Origin: Chalara sp. BL73 | Taxonomy: Eukaryota; Ascomycota; Leotiomycetes; Helotiales | Reading direction: 5' to 3' | Length of the DNA: 64,000 nucleotides | Assembly (NCBI GenBank): GCA_918026815.1 | Contig: CAKJVC010000191.1 | Location: 620,001 to 684,000 of the forward strand | In this document: positions 13,165 to 24,929 of the stretch, one piece after another | How positions within the stretch are numbered: position 1 is the first letter of the stretch | Layout: every line of letters begins with the position of its first letter | Position numbers and translations under genes: made by a program | Notes under the pieces: model-generated | Database searches by the model: none | What the model saw: only the letters and a program-made list of their open reading frames with translations | What the model was told of the DNA's origin: nothing

Positions 13165-14030
13165 ACGGCACATCCAATACTCGCGACATGCTCTTATACA
13201 TTCGTGAGCCTTGGTATGATTTGCATGGGTAAGCTCGGCAGGAGATTTTGGCTCCACTGGATGAGATACGTTGAGGCTGCGCAGACTACAATTAATCCAC
13301 ATTTTCGACAAAATTAAATTTACTTACTTGCTATGGCTGAGCGACCTTCTTGCCGTCAGTGCCTGGTCAACATAATATATACCAGGTGTACGCCAGCTTA
13401 TTACAAGTGATCAGCTATCCCGACCATGTGATGCCTGTAATTGCAGGATGTAGACAGGGTAAATGTTTACCGCTAGACTGCGTTAGTGGGCAAATCATTC
13501 CACAATAGGGGATCAAGCTCCACACCCGTACGTGTACATCCATCCACGGCGAATAGGGAAATTATATAATGTCACACATTGTGTGGAGAGTTTCGTTTTA
13601 ACTTCAGACAAGGCCCGATAAGTGTACAGGAGAAGGGCCTTGTTGCCCATTACGTCCTAGTCAACGCGTCTAGGGTGCAATATGTCCGTGTGCACAGACT
13701 GCGCCAAGGGACCAGGTTTCTCGGATTGTATGGTTTTGTAGCGACAGACGAGGCGAAAAGGTTGGCTCTCTTTACGTAGGGGACAGCGGGGATATGACTT
13801 TGACTTTATTTACGGGTCTCCGCCTGAGCCTCAAGATTTTCTAATCGCTCATCAGCTTTTGCGGAATGGCATGCGGCTCCCACTGACGCATTGAGTGGCT
13901 GCGATCTAAAGCTTCGATATTTGACAGCTTTGACTTGTGTCATCATCCAAGTGCACCTTTCTTTGCCTCCACCGGCCGCCATTGTCAATTGCCTAGGTGG
14001 TGTCGGTGTGCTACAGAGCTCAACTGATTC
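13165..14030. other. Intergenic, no gene seen
   Basis: This holds the terminator of the GH43 gene and the promoter of the UPC2-like regulator. Nothing else is recognised. Confidence 0.4.
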
Positions 14031-15323
14031 ATGAGGCGCGCGAGCCACAAGAAGTCCCGAGGAGGATGTCTCGAATGTAAACGAAGGCATATCAAAGTAG
14101 GCTCCAATTTTCAATTTCGTACCTGCCAGTTCTTCCTACCTCCGACCTTTAGACCATCTGCAGATCTGCAGATCTGCTGCATCGCGTTACCAATGGATAC
14201 CTCGAACGAGCTAATGACCTTACGACAGTGTGATGAAAGGACTGGTGGCTGTGGTAATTGCGTTGCGGTTGAACGACACTGTCAATATCCCAACCACTCG
14301 GCCGCAGCTATGCCTCAAACCGCACCACTTACCAGTACTGAGGACGAGTCACAGCCAGGTCTATTGGGTTTCCCTCGAATTGGGCACGTGCCGGACTTTA
14401 TGATCGGCATTCGTGATCGGTTTGGTGAACCCGCGGTAAACCTGAATCATATGGAGCTTATCATACATTTCTCTTTAGCGACCGTCGTTCCTGAGATCGA
14501 AGGAGACTTTTTGGAGTATGGCAACCGTCTCATTCTACAGGCAAGCTTAGAGGCACCGTATCTCCTCCATGAAGTGCTAGCGTTTTCCTCACGGCACCTT
14601 TCTGTTACAAATCTGCCAAAATCCGACTTTTATCTCCGCCAAGCGAAGGAGCTGCAATCTAGATCATTTTCCTTGTTCAAGGCGTCGCAGCTTCAAATAG
14701 ACAGATCTACCTGTATGCCGTTGTTACTCTACTCGTCTTTGCTTGGTCGCCATCTCCTGGCTGATGTCCTAGTTAGCCAAATGTCAAGGTTTGACTTGTT
14801 TTTGGACCAATTTGTGCAATATATTCATGTCCATCGAGGCGTAAAAGCGATTGCTGCTGAGAGCTGGCCCTTATTAGTAGAATCGAAGCTAATGCCGTTC
14901 TTAAAGTGGGGTGCACCTCCAACTGATCTGACCCCCAAAGGCAGAGAATGCCGAGAGCTAAAGCGTCTTTTGCGAGGCCTGCCTGATCTAGACCGGGCAT
15001 CCATCGCAGATTGCCAGTCGGCCGTTGACTTGCTGCAGGTCGGCTTCGATCAACTCAATGACCCTCCTATCGACCGAAACCGGTTTTCCTTGACCTTCAA
15101 CTGGCCAATCCTCATTCCCGAAGGTTACTTGCATTTGTTAGTGCAAGCTCGACCAGAAGCAATAGCTATTCTTGGCTACTATGCTATCTTATTAAATCGA
15201 AGCAGAGACAATTGGCAAATCGCTGATGGTGGTATCCGTCTTCTACATGGCGTCTCACGACACCTAGGCTCTGCGTTTGAGGCATGGCTTTCTTGGCCAC
15301 AGGAGGTTCTTTCAAATACGTGA
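14031..15323 (+). CDS. Zn2Cys6 transcription factor, UPC2-like class
   Basis: Exons 14031-14096 and 14229-15323 give 386 residues. The 132 nt intron is a multiple of three and splits the zinc cluster exactly between HIK and CDERTGGCGNC, so unspliced RNA would also read through. The zinc cluster runs from CLECKRRHIK to NCVAVERHCQYP and starts within the first 15 residues. The rest matches the short regulator class that includes yeast UPC2. It has MELIIHFSLATV, then YLLHEVLAFSSRHLS, a WPLLVESKLMPFL segment and a C-terminal WLSWPQE. Such proteins are nuclear activators or repressors; UPC2 itself senses sterols. It stands between the secreted GH43 and saponin-hydrolase genes, which suggests a local regulator. 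The target is unknown. Confidence 0.82.
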   Translation: MRRASHKKSRGGCLECKRRHIKVGSNFQFRTCQFFLPPTFRPSADLQICCIALPMDTSNELMTLRQCDERTGGCGNCVAVERHCQYPNHSAAAMPQTAPLTSTEDESQPGLLGFPRIGHVPDFMIGIRDRFGEPAVNLNHMELIIHFSLATVVPEIEGDFLEYGNRLILQASLEAPYLLHEVLAFSSRHLSVTNLPKSDFYLRQAKELQSRSFSLFKASQLQIDRSTCMPLLLYSSLLGRHLLADVLVSQMSRFDLFLDQFVQYIHVHRGVKAIAAESWPLLVESKLMPFLKWGAPPTDLTPKGRECRELKRLLRGLPDLDRASIADCQSAVDLLQVGFDQLNDPPIDRNRFSLTFNWPILIPEGYLHLLVQARPEAIAILGYYAILLNRSRDNWQIADGGIRLLHGVSRHLGSAFEAWLSWPQEVLSNT

Positions 15324-16257
15324 TATCACTGCATGTTGGTGTCTGGTGTGTCATTATTTCAATTACCAACATACTCAATCTCAACTAATAGACTTTCTAC
15401 AGATAACGGAAGACTATTTCCCAGTTCAGGAAGCAATAAAGCTAGCAAATCTGATCGCTCTTGGACTTTCTGTGTGATTCTGCGCTTTCATTGGCGATGC
15501 CATTTCGTTACAGCTATCCGGGGATATTATTAGCTGGTCAATTCTTATAGATCATCACCTCGAGGCATATAAACGAAGGATGGCCTACAATATTGGCCTA
15601 GTCTTGCTGAAGAGAGTTTGGCCATGTTACGCAGCTGCGACCATGACAGCATCGATTACTCTGCAATACCTCGAGCGTGGAAAGATATGTTATGGTGTTA
15701 CGTGAGGACGGATTGTTTTTACCTTTACTTCCTACCAATCAGATCGCGTACAGTTTGCTTTGCATTAAATATAGAGACTAAAATACGGGCACACTATTTC
15801 TCGCACTGAATCAATGTTATTCGCAACGCTGTGAACACACTCGGTTTAACCTCTGCTACTTCTGACTCTTTTCTGGCTCATCCCATAAGGACGGATCGAC
15901 GAATCAGGAGGAAGATCGCATGTACTATATTACTCCACCCACTACGCTCATTAGATCATATGCTGCAATATTGCCCAATGGAAAACTTCTGCTTCCGTTG
16001 TTTAACAGGGCACCCTTGAGTTCAAACCATTTCATTGTTCAGGTGAGGACGCTATTGCAAGGTCTTTGGTTCGTGCAATATCGTGCAAAATAACGGTCTA
16101 TTTCATTTTTGATTTTGATTTCGACTATGGGTTTACTATAACTGACATTCCTACACTGGTCCGTGCAAAGATCCCGTCTGGAGATACAGTAAGCAGATTT
16201 TATCGGCTACGCAGCATAAGAATGGAAGATATATCCGTCATCTCTATCCGTCTCAAA
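15324..16257. other. Intergenic between convergent genes
   Basis: This contains 3' ends of the UPC2-like regulator (plus) and the saponin-hydrolase gene (minus). No coding frame is convincing. Confidence 0.4.
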
Positions 16258-18138
16258 CTACGTAAAGTTCTGAGGCTGGAAGTACTTTTTGCGGTCAAGC
16301 TCTGTCACAAGCGTGCCATTCGCCATAAACAAGTTGACCAAGAAATCCATCTTAACCTGCAAGCCGCCAGGTCCAGTCTTTTTGGTGTTGACCACGTTGC
16401 CGACTGTCTGGGTCAAGTCCGAATGCCAGTCGATGAGGAACGTCGTCAGGTTGATAGTATGAGACGTGACCTTTTCTGTGCCATTAAGGAAGACCTTGCC
16501 ATCATCAGAAAACCTGAAGTATTCAACGCTAACAGTATTCTTCTGCAGCTGAACCTTTGCGTATCCGGATACCTGGCCCTCAAGTGTGTATGTCCCGGCG
16601 GGTAACTCTGGGCGAATAGGGGCCTGGGTACCGACTACATACGGCTCGCCCCATGGGACGATGTCTGATGCAGTCTTGACCTTGGGTGGGGGACGCGGCG
16701 TGCGGCTCGTCAGAGTCGCGACGATTATACGCTGGGCGATGCCATCTCGCTCCTTGGAGGGGTAGCATGGTAGAGGATTATCGCCACCGCATGCAGGAGA
16801 AATAGTCTGTTCTTCCCAGTAGACGATTTTGGTACCGTCGAATGACCACCTGGGGTCCGCTCTGCCGTTCCACTCAGGGTCATTGTAATCACCACTGCCG
16901 GGCTTGCCAGATCCTTGGTCATTGATTCTCTGGCCGAAGTAATCACCGCGGTCACCATATCGATCCAGCAGGTAGGGTCGGAAGAATCTTCTACGGCCGT
17001 TGTTTCGAACGGAAGAGGTGAGTGATGTGGTGATGAGATCAGTGATAGGAGGGATATGGCGCATTCCAGAAAGCCACATGTTACGGTCGGTCCCACGAGT
17101 GTCCATGATCGCCATCCAGTTATCATGTCGGGAGAGATCGATCGGGTCAACATACTCGGGATGGTTCGTCAGCCGGCTGGTAACGCCCGTCGTCAAGTCG
17201 GTGGCGAAAGCGTCGATGTTGGATGACTCGGCTGGGTATCCAATCCAAACCGCTTCCTTGCCGTCTCCGCTGAAGCCTCTGAACTCGCCAACGGTGATCG
17301 CATTGGGCGTCAGAATGACCTTGTCACCTTCAACCTCAACCGGCGCCGGATTGGCAAGGCTTGCAAGCCGAGTTACGTTGATCAGATCGTATCGGGGGCC
17401 AGACGGAAGACCGGCCTTGGGAGACGGGTTGAAGGAGAGCCTTGAGAAGTACCCATACTGAGTGAGCTTGCCGTTGGCAATGGCAAACGCATTGAAGCCC
17501 AAATGTACATTGTCGGGATGTAGACGTAGTTCCCGGATATCACCGCCACGCCCAGAGCCGTCAGGGCTGGTGTTCCACCGGATGGGATAGACGTTGGTGG
17601 TCTCTCGAGTGCACTTGTGGCTCGACAAGTCATATTTGCCACAATCGACGATGCGGAGGCCGGCAAGAACACGCTTGCCATCTAGGAAGGCCTGAGGGTT
17701 GTCAAACATGCCATCCTCGTGAGGAACGCCGCAGGTGAGACACTTCCAAGAGTCGCCATTAGGAAACGTCTTGCCATCTGCCTTGACCAAGATGAGTTGC
17801 GATCCATTGTAGATACTCGCCGAATGGGGCGCAGCAGGGGCGCCGACGAAGTTCACCTCGGCGAGGACATGGCTCCCGTCTGGCAAGAAACCTCCTCCCT
17901 GGAAGTAGGCTGTTCTCCCAAGACAACCGGTTCCCCTGGGATTCGCCTTCTTGTCGCAACCGCCAACAGGTGCATCATCGGCTATCGCAGGAGGAAGGAG
18001 CAGTGTCTTAAGGGAGATTGGCTCGGGCTTGGGAGGTGGTGGGAAGTTCTTCGCAGACAGCTCTTGGATATTGTCACGGAGAGACAGAGATTCTGCTGTG
18101 GCGGCCAGCAAGAAGAGACCAGTCAAAGACACGCGCAT
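16258..18138 (-). CDS. Secreted saponin hydrolase family protein
   Basis: A single exon of 626 residues starts at the ATG at 18138. The N terminus is a signal peptide followed by a proline-rich PPPPKPEPISLKTLLLPP segment. Then come NPRGTGCLGRTAYFQGGG, FLPDGSHVLAEVNFVGAPAAP and CLTCGVPHEDG, which I recognise from fungal saponin hydrolases (the Neocosmospora vasinfecta soyasaponin-cleaving enzyme and relatives). Several WSFDGTKIVYW-like stretches indicate a TolB/beta-propeller fold. Characterised members cut the glucuronide bond at C3 of soyasaponin I, releasing soyasapogenol B and the sugar chain. The protein is extracellular. Its setting among rhamnosidase-, galactosidase- and arabinosidase/xylosidase-type genes supports a role in saponin breakdown, but the exact substrate is inferred. 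Confidence 0.85.
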   Translation of the reverse strand: MRVSLTGLFLLAATAESLSLRDNIQELSAKNFPPPPKPEPISLKTLLLPPAIADDAPVGGCDKKANPRGTGCLGRTAYFQGGGFLPDGSHVLAEVNFVGAPAAPHSASIYNGSQLILVKADGKTFPNGDSWKCLTCGVPHEDGMFDNPQAFLDGKRVLAGLRIVDCGKYDLSSHKCTRETTNVYPIRWNTSPDGSGRGGDIRELRLHPDNVHLGFNAFAIANGKLTQYGYFSRLSFNPSPKAGLPSGPRYDLINVTRLASLANPAPVEVEGDKVILTPNAITVGEFRGFSGDGKEAVWIGYPAESSNIDAFATDLTTGVTSRLTNHPEYVDPIDLSRHDNWMAIMDTRGTDRNMWLSGMRHIPPITDLITTSLTSSVRNNGRRRFFRPYLLDRYGDRGDYFGQRINDQGSGKPGSGDYNDPEWNGRADPRWSFDGTKIVYWEEQTISPACGGDNPLPCYPSKERDGIAQRIIVATLTSRTPRPPPKVKTASDIVPWGEPYVVGTQAPIRPELPAGTYTLEGQVSGYAKVQLQKNTVSVEYFRFSDDGKVFLNGTEKVTSHTINLTTFLIDWHSDLTQTVGNVVNTKKTGPGGLQVKMDFLVNLFMANGTLVTELDRKKYFQPQNFT

Positions 18139-18215
18139 TGTCAAAGAGGCAAGTCAACAGACCGATAGTGAGACGTTGGGTCAAGAAGTCGAATAATCTG
18201 TCGCGGCATGACGGC

Positions 18216-18224
18216 GTATATATA
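18216..18224 (-). promoter_or_regulatory. TATA box of the saponin-hydrolase gene
   Basis: A GTATATATA run lies 78-86 nt upstream of the ATG on the minus strand, at a normal distance for a fungal core promoter. Confidence 0.5.
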
Positions 18225-18888
18225 CTCAACGCACGACTGAGTCTCGACTCATGCCCGTACGATGCAGTCATGTGGACCGACGACCTCTTTACTCAGTTCA
18301 TTCAGTGAGCACCTTGAGAGACTCACTCCTCACTCTTCTGGCAAGCCTCCCCCTCCCACCTAGCGCACATTTCATCTACGTACCTCTGGCTAAAAGCATG
18401 GCAGCTAAGCAACTTTGATGAGGAGCTTGCGAGGGGGCTGTACTTTCGGTAAGTTGATGAGGTCAAATTGGAGATGCGAGAGAATACGAAAAATTGGCGC
18501 GGCCCTTTGAACGCGTCTAGAGACCAATCCCAATTAATTCCGAGAGCTTTATTCCGCGAGACGAATCGCATTGGCGTTCCTCCTCTCGGAGCAGCTTTGG
18601 GGCGAGGGGGGCCGGGGAATGTGCACAATTCTGGGGAAATGCAAGCGGTCGGTCTATTAATGCCCTGTTGATCCAGGCATCTAGGCTCTCCAAGGGTGGC
18701 GCTAAGCTTTGGGGCGGCCACTATAGTATAGTACCGTACCCTATGCACAACTACCCAGTATTCATTATCCAAACGCCCCGTTTATGGCAATATGAATAGT
18801 GCAGTAGTTCTAAGTTATTAAGTAATTATTGTCGACCAAGCCCGAACCCTCAACGCCACCACGCCCCCTCCCCGTGGGGACTGCTGTA
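18225..18888. other. Intergenic, no gene seen
   Basis: Upstream region of the saponin-hydrolase gene up to the MITE. No supported frame. Confidence 0.4.
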
Positions 18889-18897
18889 AGCTATTAA

Positions 18898-19578
18898 GGG
18901 GTTACAGTTGAGCCAGTCTAGAAAAGTCTTGGCCCAGTCTAGAAATTTTCTTGGCAAAAAAACTTGGCCCAGTCTAGAAATCGTAGCTTTAAGAGCTCAG
19001 CCAGGCTAGAAATCTTACCCCGGTATATGCCAAGCATGGAATAAGCCACGCCAGGAAAACATGCTTCGCGTTATTATAGCAACGTGTGTAATATAATTTT
19101 TGAACTTTAAAATAAAACGATATAACGTTATACTTTTGCGTTGCTTAATTAATTCGACTATAAAAACTACTGGAAGTAAATTCGTAATTAAATATATAAA
19201 TAAGCTGATTGTAAATAGAAGCATATGTTTAGTATATGTTCAGCATATGCTAAACATATACCGTATATACTAAGCATATACTAGACATATGCTAAACATA
19301 TGTTATTAGTTTTACTTACTATTATAATTTTTTCAGTAGTAAAATAAATGCTAGAATATGCTCTGCATATGCTAAACATATACCGGATAAATGCGCTAAT
19401 CCTATATTGATCATGTGCCAAGCATAATTCTAACTACATTTGGTCCTTCGCTTAAGTTCACCCAGGCTTGAAATGGTTGCACAAAGAGTTGAGCCAGGCT
19501 AGAGCGTTCCTTGGCAAAATGCCAAGAAAATTTCTAGACTGGGCCAAGACTTTTCTAGACTGGCCCAACTGGAACCCG
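18898..19578. mobile_element. Non-autonomous DNA transposon (MITE), Mutator-like target duplication
   Basis: The left end (GGGGTTACAGTTGAGCCAG...) is the inverted repeat of the right end (CGGGTTCCAGTTGGGCCAG...). The match continues nearly perfectly for about 50 nt through two TCTAGA-containing units. The element is flanked by a perfect 9 bp direct repeat, AGCTATTAA, at 18889-18897 and 19579-19587. Further degenerate copies of the GCCAGNCTAGAAA unit lie just inside both ends as subterminal repeats. The 681 bp interior is AT-rich and has no transposase. A 9 bp duplication is typical of Mutator-like elements; an 8 bp hAT reading is possible. It ends 176 nt before the transporter start codon. 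Confidence 0.85.
19221..19303. repeat. CATATGCTAAACATAT-type short repeats inside the MITE
   Basis: At least five related units of the form CATATGYTAARCATAT, on both strands, are packed here. A further copy lies near 19366-19382. The array is strongly palindromic. Confidence 0.8.
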
Positions 19579-19677
19579 AGCTATTAACACACTAGTGCAT
19601 AGCATTGCATTTCATTCCCCACAGCCGAAACCAACACCTCGGAACTGTCGTATGGCGGTTTGTTGAGAACCTACCAT

Positions 19678-19690
19678 ACATATATATATT
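19678..19690 (+). promoter_or_regulatory. TATA box candidate of the sugar transporter
   Basis: ACATATATATATT lies 65-77 nt before the ATG at 19755 and 100 nt after the MITE end. Confidence 0.45.
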
Positions 19691-19754
19691 AGGGAAGCAC
19701 ATTTTCTTCCATTCCCAAGGTCGACTTGTATCTCCTCACCATCTCCTTCCCTTA

Positions 19755-21618
19755 ATGACAACATCCACCATGGCGGCGATAACCGAATCCAAGACGCCGA
19801 ATGAGAAGGCTGCTCCGATCGAGAATCGTCAAGATCACCAAATTGAGACCGTTCTCAAGCCAGATGAGATCATTGCCGATGCCGCCGCCAAGGGTCAGGC
19901 CACTTCTGGCTATGAGACAATCAGCCTTTGGGAGACAATCAAAACGTTTAAGATGGCGACGGGCTGTTGCTTCGCTGCCGCCTTCAGCGCTGGTGCTGAC
20001 GGCTACCAGATGGCGTGAGTCGTTTTCCCATGGTGCCTGGCCGATAGATACATCTAAGGCCTAGCCTGCTGACTGACATTTTCCTTTCTCCAGCATGAAT
20101 GCGAGTATTATCGCCAACAAGGGTTTCGTAAAGCAATTTGCAACCGCTACGACCGCAGATGGCAAGAAGTTCCTCGCGTCTGGTACCATCAGTAGCTGGA
20201 GCGCCACCCAGAATTGCGGTCAGGTTATTGGCCAGACTGGCATCTCCTTCGTGAATGCCCGATTTGGGCGTAAGGTCGGAATGTATGTCCTCTGGACCCT
20301 GATCATGTCCAGCGTCTTGGTCGAAACATTTGCGAGAAACTGGAAGATCTGGCTCGTGGCCAAGCTCTTCGCCGGTATGGGTGTGGGCGCTATGCAGGCT
20401 ACTATCCTGGGTTACATCAGCGAGGTTGCCCCTGTGCGCGTTCGTGGAAGCATGCTCATGCTCTACTCTTTTTGGTGGACTCTTGGTTCCTTCTGCACCC
20501 ACGTCGCCCTACAAAGACTCAACCGCCAGAACGCCTTCGACTATCTCACCCCTATCTACACACAATGGGGTCACGTCGGCGTAATGGCCATCATCTACAT
20601 CTGTCTTCCAGAATCACCTGCCTGGTGTGCTAGTGTGGGCAAGGAGGAACAAGCCAAGAAGTACCTGAAGTTCATCCACCGCGATGTTAAGGGCTACGAC
20701 GTCGAATACCAGTATCAAGTATTGGCCCTGAACATCGAGCATGAACGTGCTATCGCCGCCGAACAACGCAATGAGAGTTGGGTTGCTATCTTCAAAGGCG
20801 TCGATGGGCACCGGACTATCACAGCACTCTGGGCTATTGTCGCGCAACAGTTCCTCGGTCTGGCTCTATTTGGTACCTTTGGTACCTATTTCTTCCAGCA
20901 GGCTGGCCTGGCAGACCCGTTCAAAATCAAGGCTATCACGTCCTCTTTGCAGATTGTCACTGTTCTGAGCGCCGTCATCCTTGTTGACAAGCTTGGTCGT
21001 CGGCTTATGGCCTGCTGCTCAACCACTCTGATGTGGATTGCATGCCTTGTTGTCGGCATCCTTGGCGTTGCCCCTGAGAGCAACGCGACGACATATATCT
21101 TTGTCTTGTTTGCCTGCTTCTGGAGTAAGCCCTACCACCTGCAGCCCTCGAGTTACTAATAACTAACACTACTCCTTAGACATCGGTATTGCTGGCAACG
21201 GTGCTGCCGGCTGGGGCTACATTGGCGAGATATCATCCCAGCGTCTGCGGCCGTATACCTCCGGTTTCGCTGCAGCCGCCAACTCCACCAGTGGCCTTAT
21301 CATGTCCGTTCTGACGCCTTACATGGTCAATGCGAACCAATGGAACTGGAGGTATAAGACTGGCTTCTTCTATGCTGGTGTTGGCCTCATTTGGGTTGTT
21401 GGAAGTTGGTTAATCATCCCGGAAACTGCTGGGTAAGTTGCGAGGCCTCATTCACCTTGAATTCCGTCATATGAATGAGCACTAACCAGTCAATCAGTCG
21501 TTCTGCCGCTGAGTTAGATGAACTGTTCGAACGCAAGATTAAGGCTTGGCGATTCAAGAGGACCGAAACCGCCACTCAGCGCCTCGTCAAAAGCGAGCAA
21601 GAGGCACAGCAGTCCTAA
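19755..21618 (+). CDS. MFS sugar transporter (alpha-glucoside/oligosaccharide permease-like)
   Basis: Four exons, 19755-20014, 20094-21124, 21180-21432 and 21498-21618, encode 554 residues. This is the standard length of fungal sugar/H+ symporters with 12 membrane helices. The cytosolic N terminus is about 60 residues. Typical signatures are FGRKVGMYVLWTLIM after helix 2, GMGVGAMQATILGYISEVAP, an LPESPAWCASVGKEEQAKKYL loop before the second half, and IIPETAGRSAAELDELFERK at the end. The ELDELFERKI tail and SLWETIK N-terminal motif resemble maltose/lactose-type permeases. It acts at the plasma membrane and probably imports a mono- or oligosaccharide released by the neighbouring hydrolases. The substrate cannot be read from sequence. 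Confidence 0.9.
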
Positions 21619-22697
21619 GAAATATGCTGCGCTGTGTTGCGTGTTTCAACTGTCAGGTTATCTAAGCTTCTCACTTTCTTGTTTTAGAGGATATGTGTTC
21701 AGGCTAGTGCTTGTTGTGCCAACACTGCTTCACTGAGGTTCTGACTTGTACCGCACCGTCCCGTTGGTACCAAGGTAGTCAACAATTCAATTTCTCGGAG
21801 TGGTATAGGAATACAGTAAGTTTGTATAAAACCCCTGGGCTATCACTTAAAAATCTGTCGATAAGCCAACTAGAACCTGGGCATAGGTAGGATGAGGTTA
21901 TATGCAAATTTGTCATTGTATTTCTAAATAGTAATCAACAGCTATATTTTTAGGCTCTAATTTATGGCTTCTACTAATAGTTATACCGTATAAGTAATCA
22001 ACTAATTGTTATGTTTGATATTTTGTTTTATTATCACCCTACTTATCATTGTGAATAGTAATAAGAGAAAAAAAAACTTTTAAACCTAGGGTTATAAATA
22101 GGGGGCTGTACCAGAAGCCGAGCTTGTAAGTAACTTATTTGACGCCATCGCATGCTCGATGACCCAAGCTATCTATATTGCATTATCGCTAAGTTCAATC
22201 ATCGCTTGGTGGCCGCATGGCTCACCAACCTCTGTGCCGCGGTCCAGTATTCAGACTCACGATCCTAACTAGACCTGGCTTGCGTTCTTCGTTGGGCTGA
22301 GCCACAATCGTGATTGGGATCTTGGCGGATTTGTGTAGAGGCTCGGCTCAGGTCGGTGCGGGGTGCGGGGTATAATTCCGCGGAATAATACCTCACACGG
22401 CGTGGAGTGCAAAACACGACATATAGACTCCATATGCCCTCCAGTACTCCCCTGGCCCCGGAAAATTCCAATAGGCTGTTACCTTCGACTCACATCACCA
22501 CTGGGTATAGATGGTCTTGTCTGATTATTCCGCGGTGATGTCTCTGCTCTCTAGCTGATTCTCGAGCGTATGTTCGTGGGTATCGACCCCCAACCACGTC
22601 TTCGGATCAGCCTTCCATCTCCAGAAAAGAACATTCCAATCAGCTGCAGTAGGCGCTTGCCGTCTGCGAGATAAACGAGCGAGCGGTTAGTGCTGCC
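21619..22697. other. Intergenic, no gene seen
   Basis: Transporter terminator and promoter of the next regulator, partly AT-rich (21900-22090). No supported coding frame. Confidence 0.4.
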
Positions 22698-24623
22698 ATG
22701 TATGTAACCCGTGCCTGCGGTACGTTGCCCTGCATTGTTTCTCTGACCGATCCAACATTCTCATGGCTCACACGTGTAATTCCAGACTCCTGTAAGCGGC
22801 GCAAAGTCAAGTGCGACGCTGGAGACCCTTGCGCAAGCTGCCAGACCTCCAAGATCCGCTGTGGGTACACCATAATTCCGCAGAAACGAGGGAGGGCCAG
22901 CAAGCGACCAACAGACCTCTCACCATCCTCGCCACCTACCACTACGCATAGTAGCGATGCGGCCACTGTCAACTCTATGGTATGGTCGAAGAGCCCCTCC
23001 AGTACGGGCTTGCCCATGGCAAGTTCTGCCAAGGAGCCACCAGCTCACCCGATTTCTCCAGGCAACCGGTGCCTGCCCTTCATAGATCCGGGTCCACCCC
23101 GTATACATGTCTCCTTTGCCGCCTATGACCCGAGTTCAGATGCCGCAGGCATCCGTATAAGCTTAATCGAGCATGTGACTAGCCTGTTCACCACGGGGAC
23201 GATTGAGGAACTGGTGAACAAGTGTGTCGACATATTCATGCAGTTCATCTTTCCCAATACCCCAGTATGTCATGAGCCTACCCTCCGTGCTGGTGCTTCG
23301 ATCTTTCGGCTCAGCGGCTCGGCAGACGCGGTCCAGCCGCCGCTAGTAGCCAGACAGCTGGAGCCAGTACAGCAGCCAGTCTTTGAGAAAACTTTCACCC
23401 TCATTACGGCTCTCTGTGCACTAGTTATGTCCGTAGCACCAGAGCCGTACATTCCTCAGAACTCAACATTGGCGCTGCTTTTTCTTCGGGCATCACGAGC
23501 AATGCTCCTCACCTATCAAGAACACGACCTTGAGCATCCTGACTGGACTTCCTTAATTATACGGGTCTGGCAGTCTTCAGCAACGCAAAACGCTACTGGC
23601 AAAAACGGGGAGGCGCATCATTATTATGGAGAAGCCTCGATGCTCGCGCTTCGACTTCGCTTGTATAAAGAGACATCGGTCACCCGGGAATCCCCACTTG
23701 AGTCGCAGTTATTACGTTCGATTTTTTGGCTATTGTACCTTTCCGACAAGTCCGCAGAGGCCTTTGACGACCGCCTTTGCATCATTAACGAGCGTGTTTT
23801 CAATGGCGAGCTGACGCTGCTGGAGAGTAGCAACCCAACAGTCCCTCTGCTCGACATGGATAGGATAATAAGCATGCCACTTCTCGAAAGCCGAATCCAG
23901 GAAGGTTTCCTTTTAAAGCGACAAATCTGGTCGGCTGCGGTCGATCTGATCGCGGTTATAGAGTCTCGTACGTGGATCCAGGCTCAGACATCGCCGTCCC
24001 AAACCCAAACCGAGACGGCAGCAGTAGAGGCTAACGGTGTGGCCGCTGATTTAAGCCATCTAACTGAAATGTACGTGGAATTCGCAGGTCTGATTGACAG
24101 CTTCCCGCCGTGGCTGCGGAACCCCGACCAATATCTCAACGAGCGCATAGATGCCGACGTGGCAAATTATCAGAAAATGTGTTTTTGGGCGCAGAGAAGC
24201 AGTATCATGATGTCATTTCACACTCTCAAGCTGGTTATCCTACAGAGGTGTATCAATCACGATGCGCCCGGCGTGATGGGGCTCGACCACAGCAAACTTT
24301 CCCAGCACCTGAGGAAGATAGATATAGGGCGAGACTTTCTCTCCGAGCTGCAGCTTGTGCCATTTGAATGTATCAAGATGCAGGGGGAGCCAACTGTGAG
24401 TATATACTTAAAGTTTTTATAACTTCCCACATTGACTTACTATGATTTGCCACACCAGGTTCAACGACTTCGCAAAGTTGGCACGATTCTCCTTGAACTC
24501 GTTCACAACGCTAGCAACGAAAGGATCAAGGCACGTGCACAGTCTCAACTGGTGCAGTTATTAGATGTTCTAGTTCAACTTGACTCTAGAGCGTCTGATG
24601 AACTTCGAGGACGACAGATTTAA
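22698..24623 (+). CDS. Zn2Cys6 transcription factor with fungal-specific regulatory domain
   Basis: Three exons, 22698-22719, 22786-24395 and 24459-24623, give 598 residues. The tiny first exon ends in RAC and the second begins with the rest of the Asp codon. This restores the zinc cluster ACDSCKRRKVKCD - CASCQTSKIRCGY, directly followed by a KRGRASKR basic linker as in sugar-pathway regulators. The middle region (LITALCALVMSV, YGEASMLALRLRLYKE, RSIFWLLYLSDKSAEAFDDR) is the fungal transcription factor domain. The last exon ends in DELRGRQI. It is a nuclear regulator lying between the sugar transporter and the intracellular GH43 gene, all on the plus strand. A role in inducing this cluster is likely but inferred. 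Confidence 0.88.
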
Positions 24624-24929
24624 AAGTGCCCACTAAATTCCGTGGGACAATTGTGTTCCCAAACTTCCCCCCCCCCCCACTAAACCCCGCCTTGGCGTGT
24701 GGATGAGAGTACCCAGGTAGTTCGTTCCAAGTGGAGAAATTATTTGGTCGAAAAATCCTTTTTTACATTATTCCGACTGGTGGGGCTCTCGTCTGAACGA
24801 GGTCACGGGTTACGAGAGTAAATACCTGGTAAGCCTTCTCCAAGACAAGATATATTATCATGAGCTTTAAAACTATCAAAGTACAATACTCTTACAGTGT
24901 CCCCGCGCCTCATCCAAACTTTCGGGACA

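Noticed and set aside
14097..14228. Insertion inside the zinc cluster of the UPC2-like factor
   Set aside because: It is a 132 nt intron with GT..AG borders; splicing recreates the exact zinc-cluster spacing.
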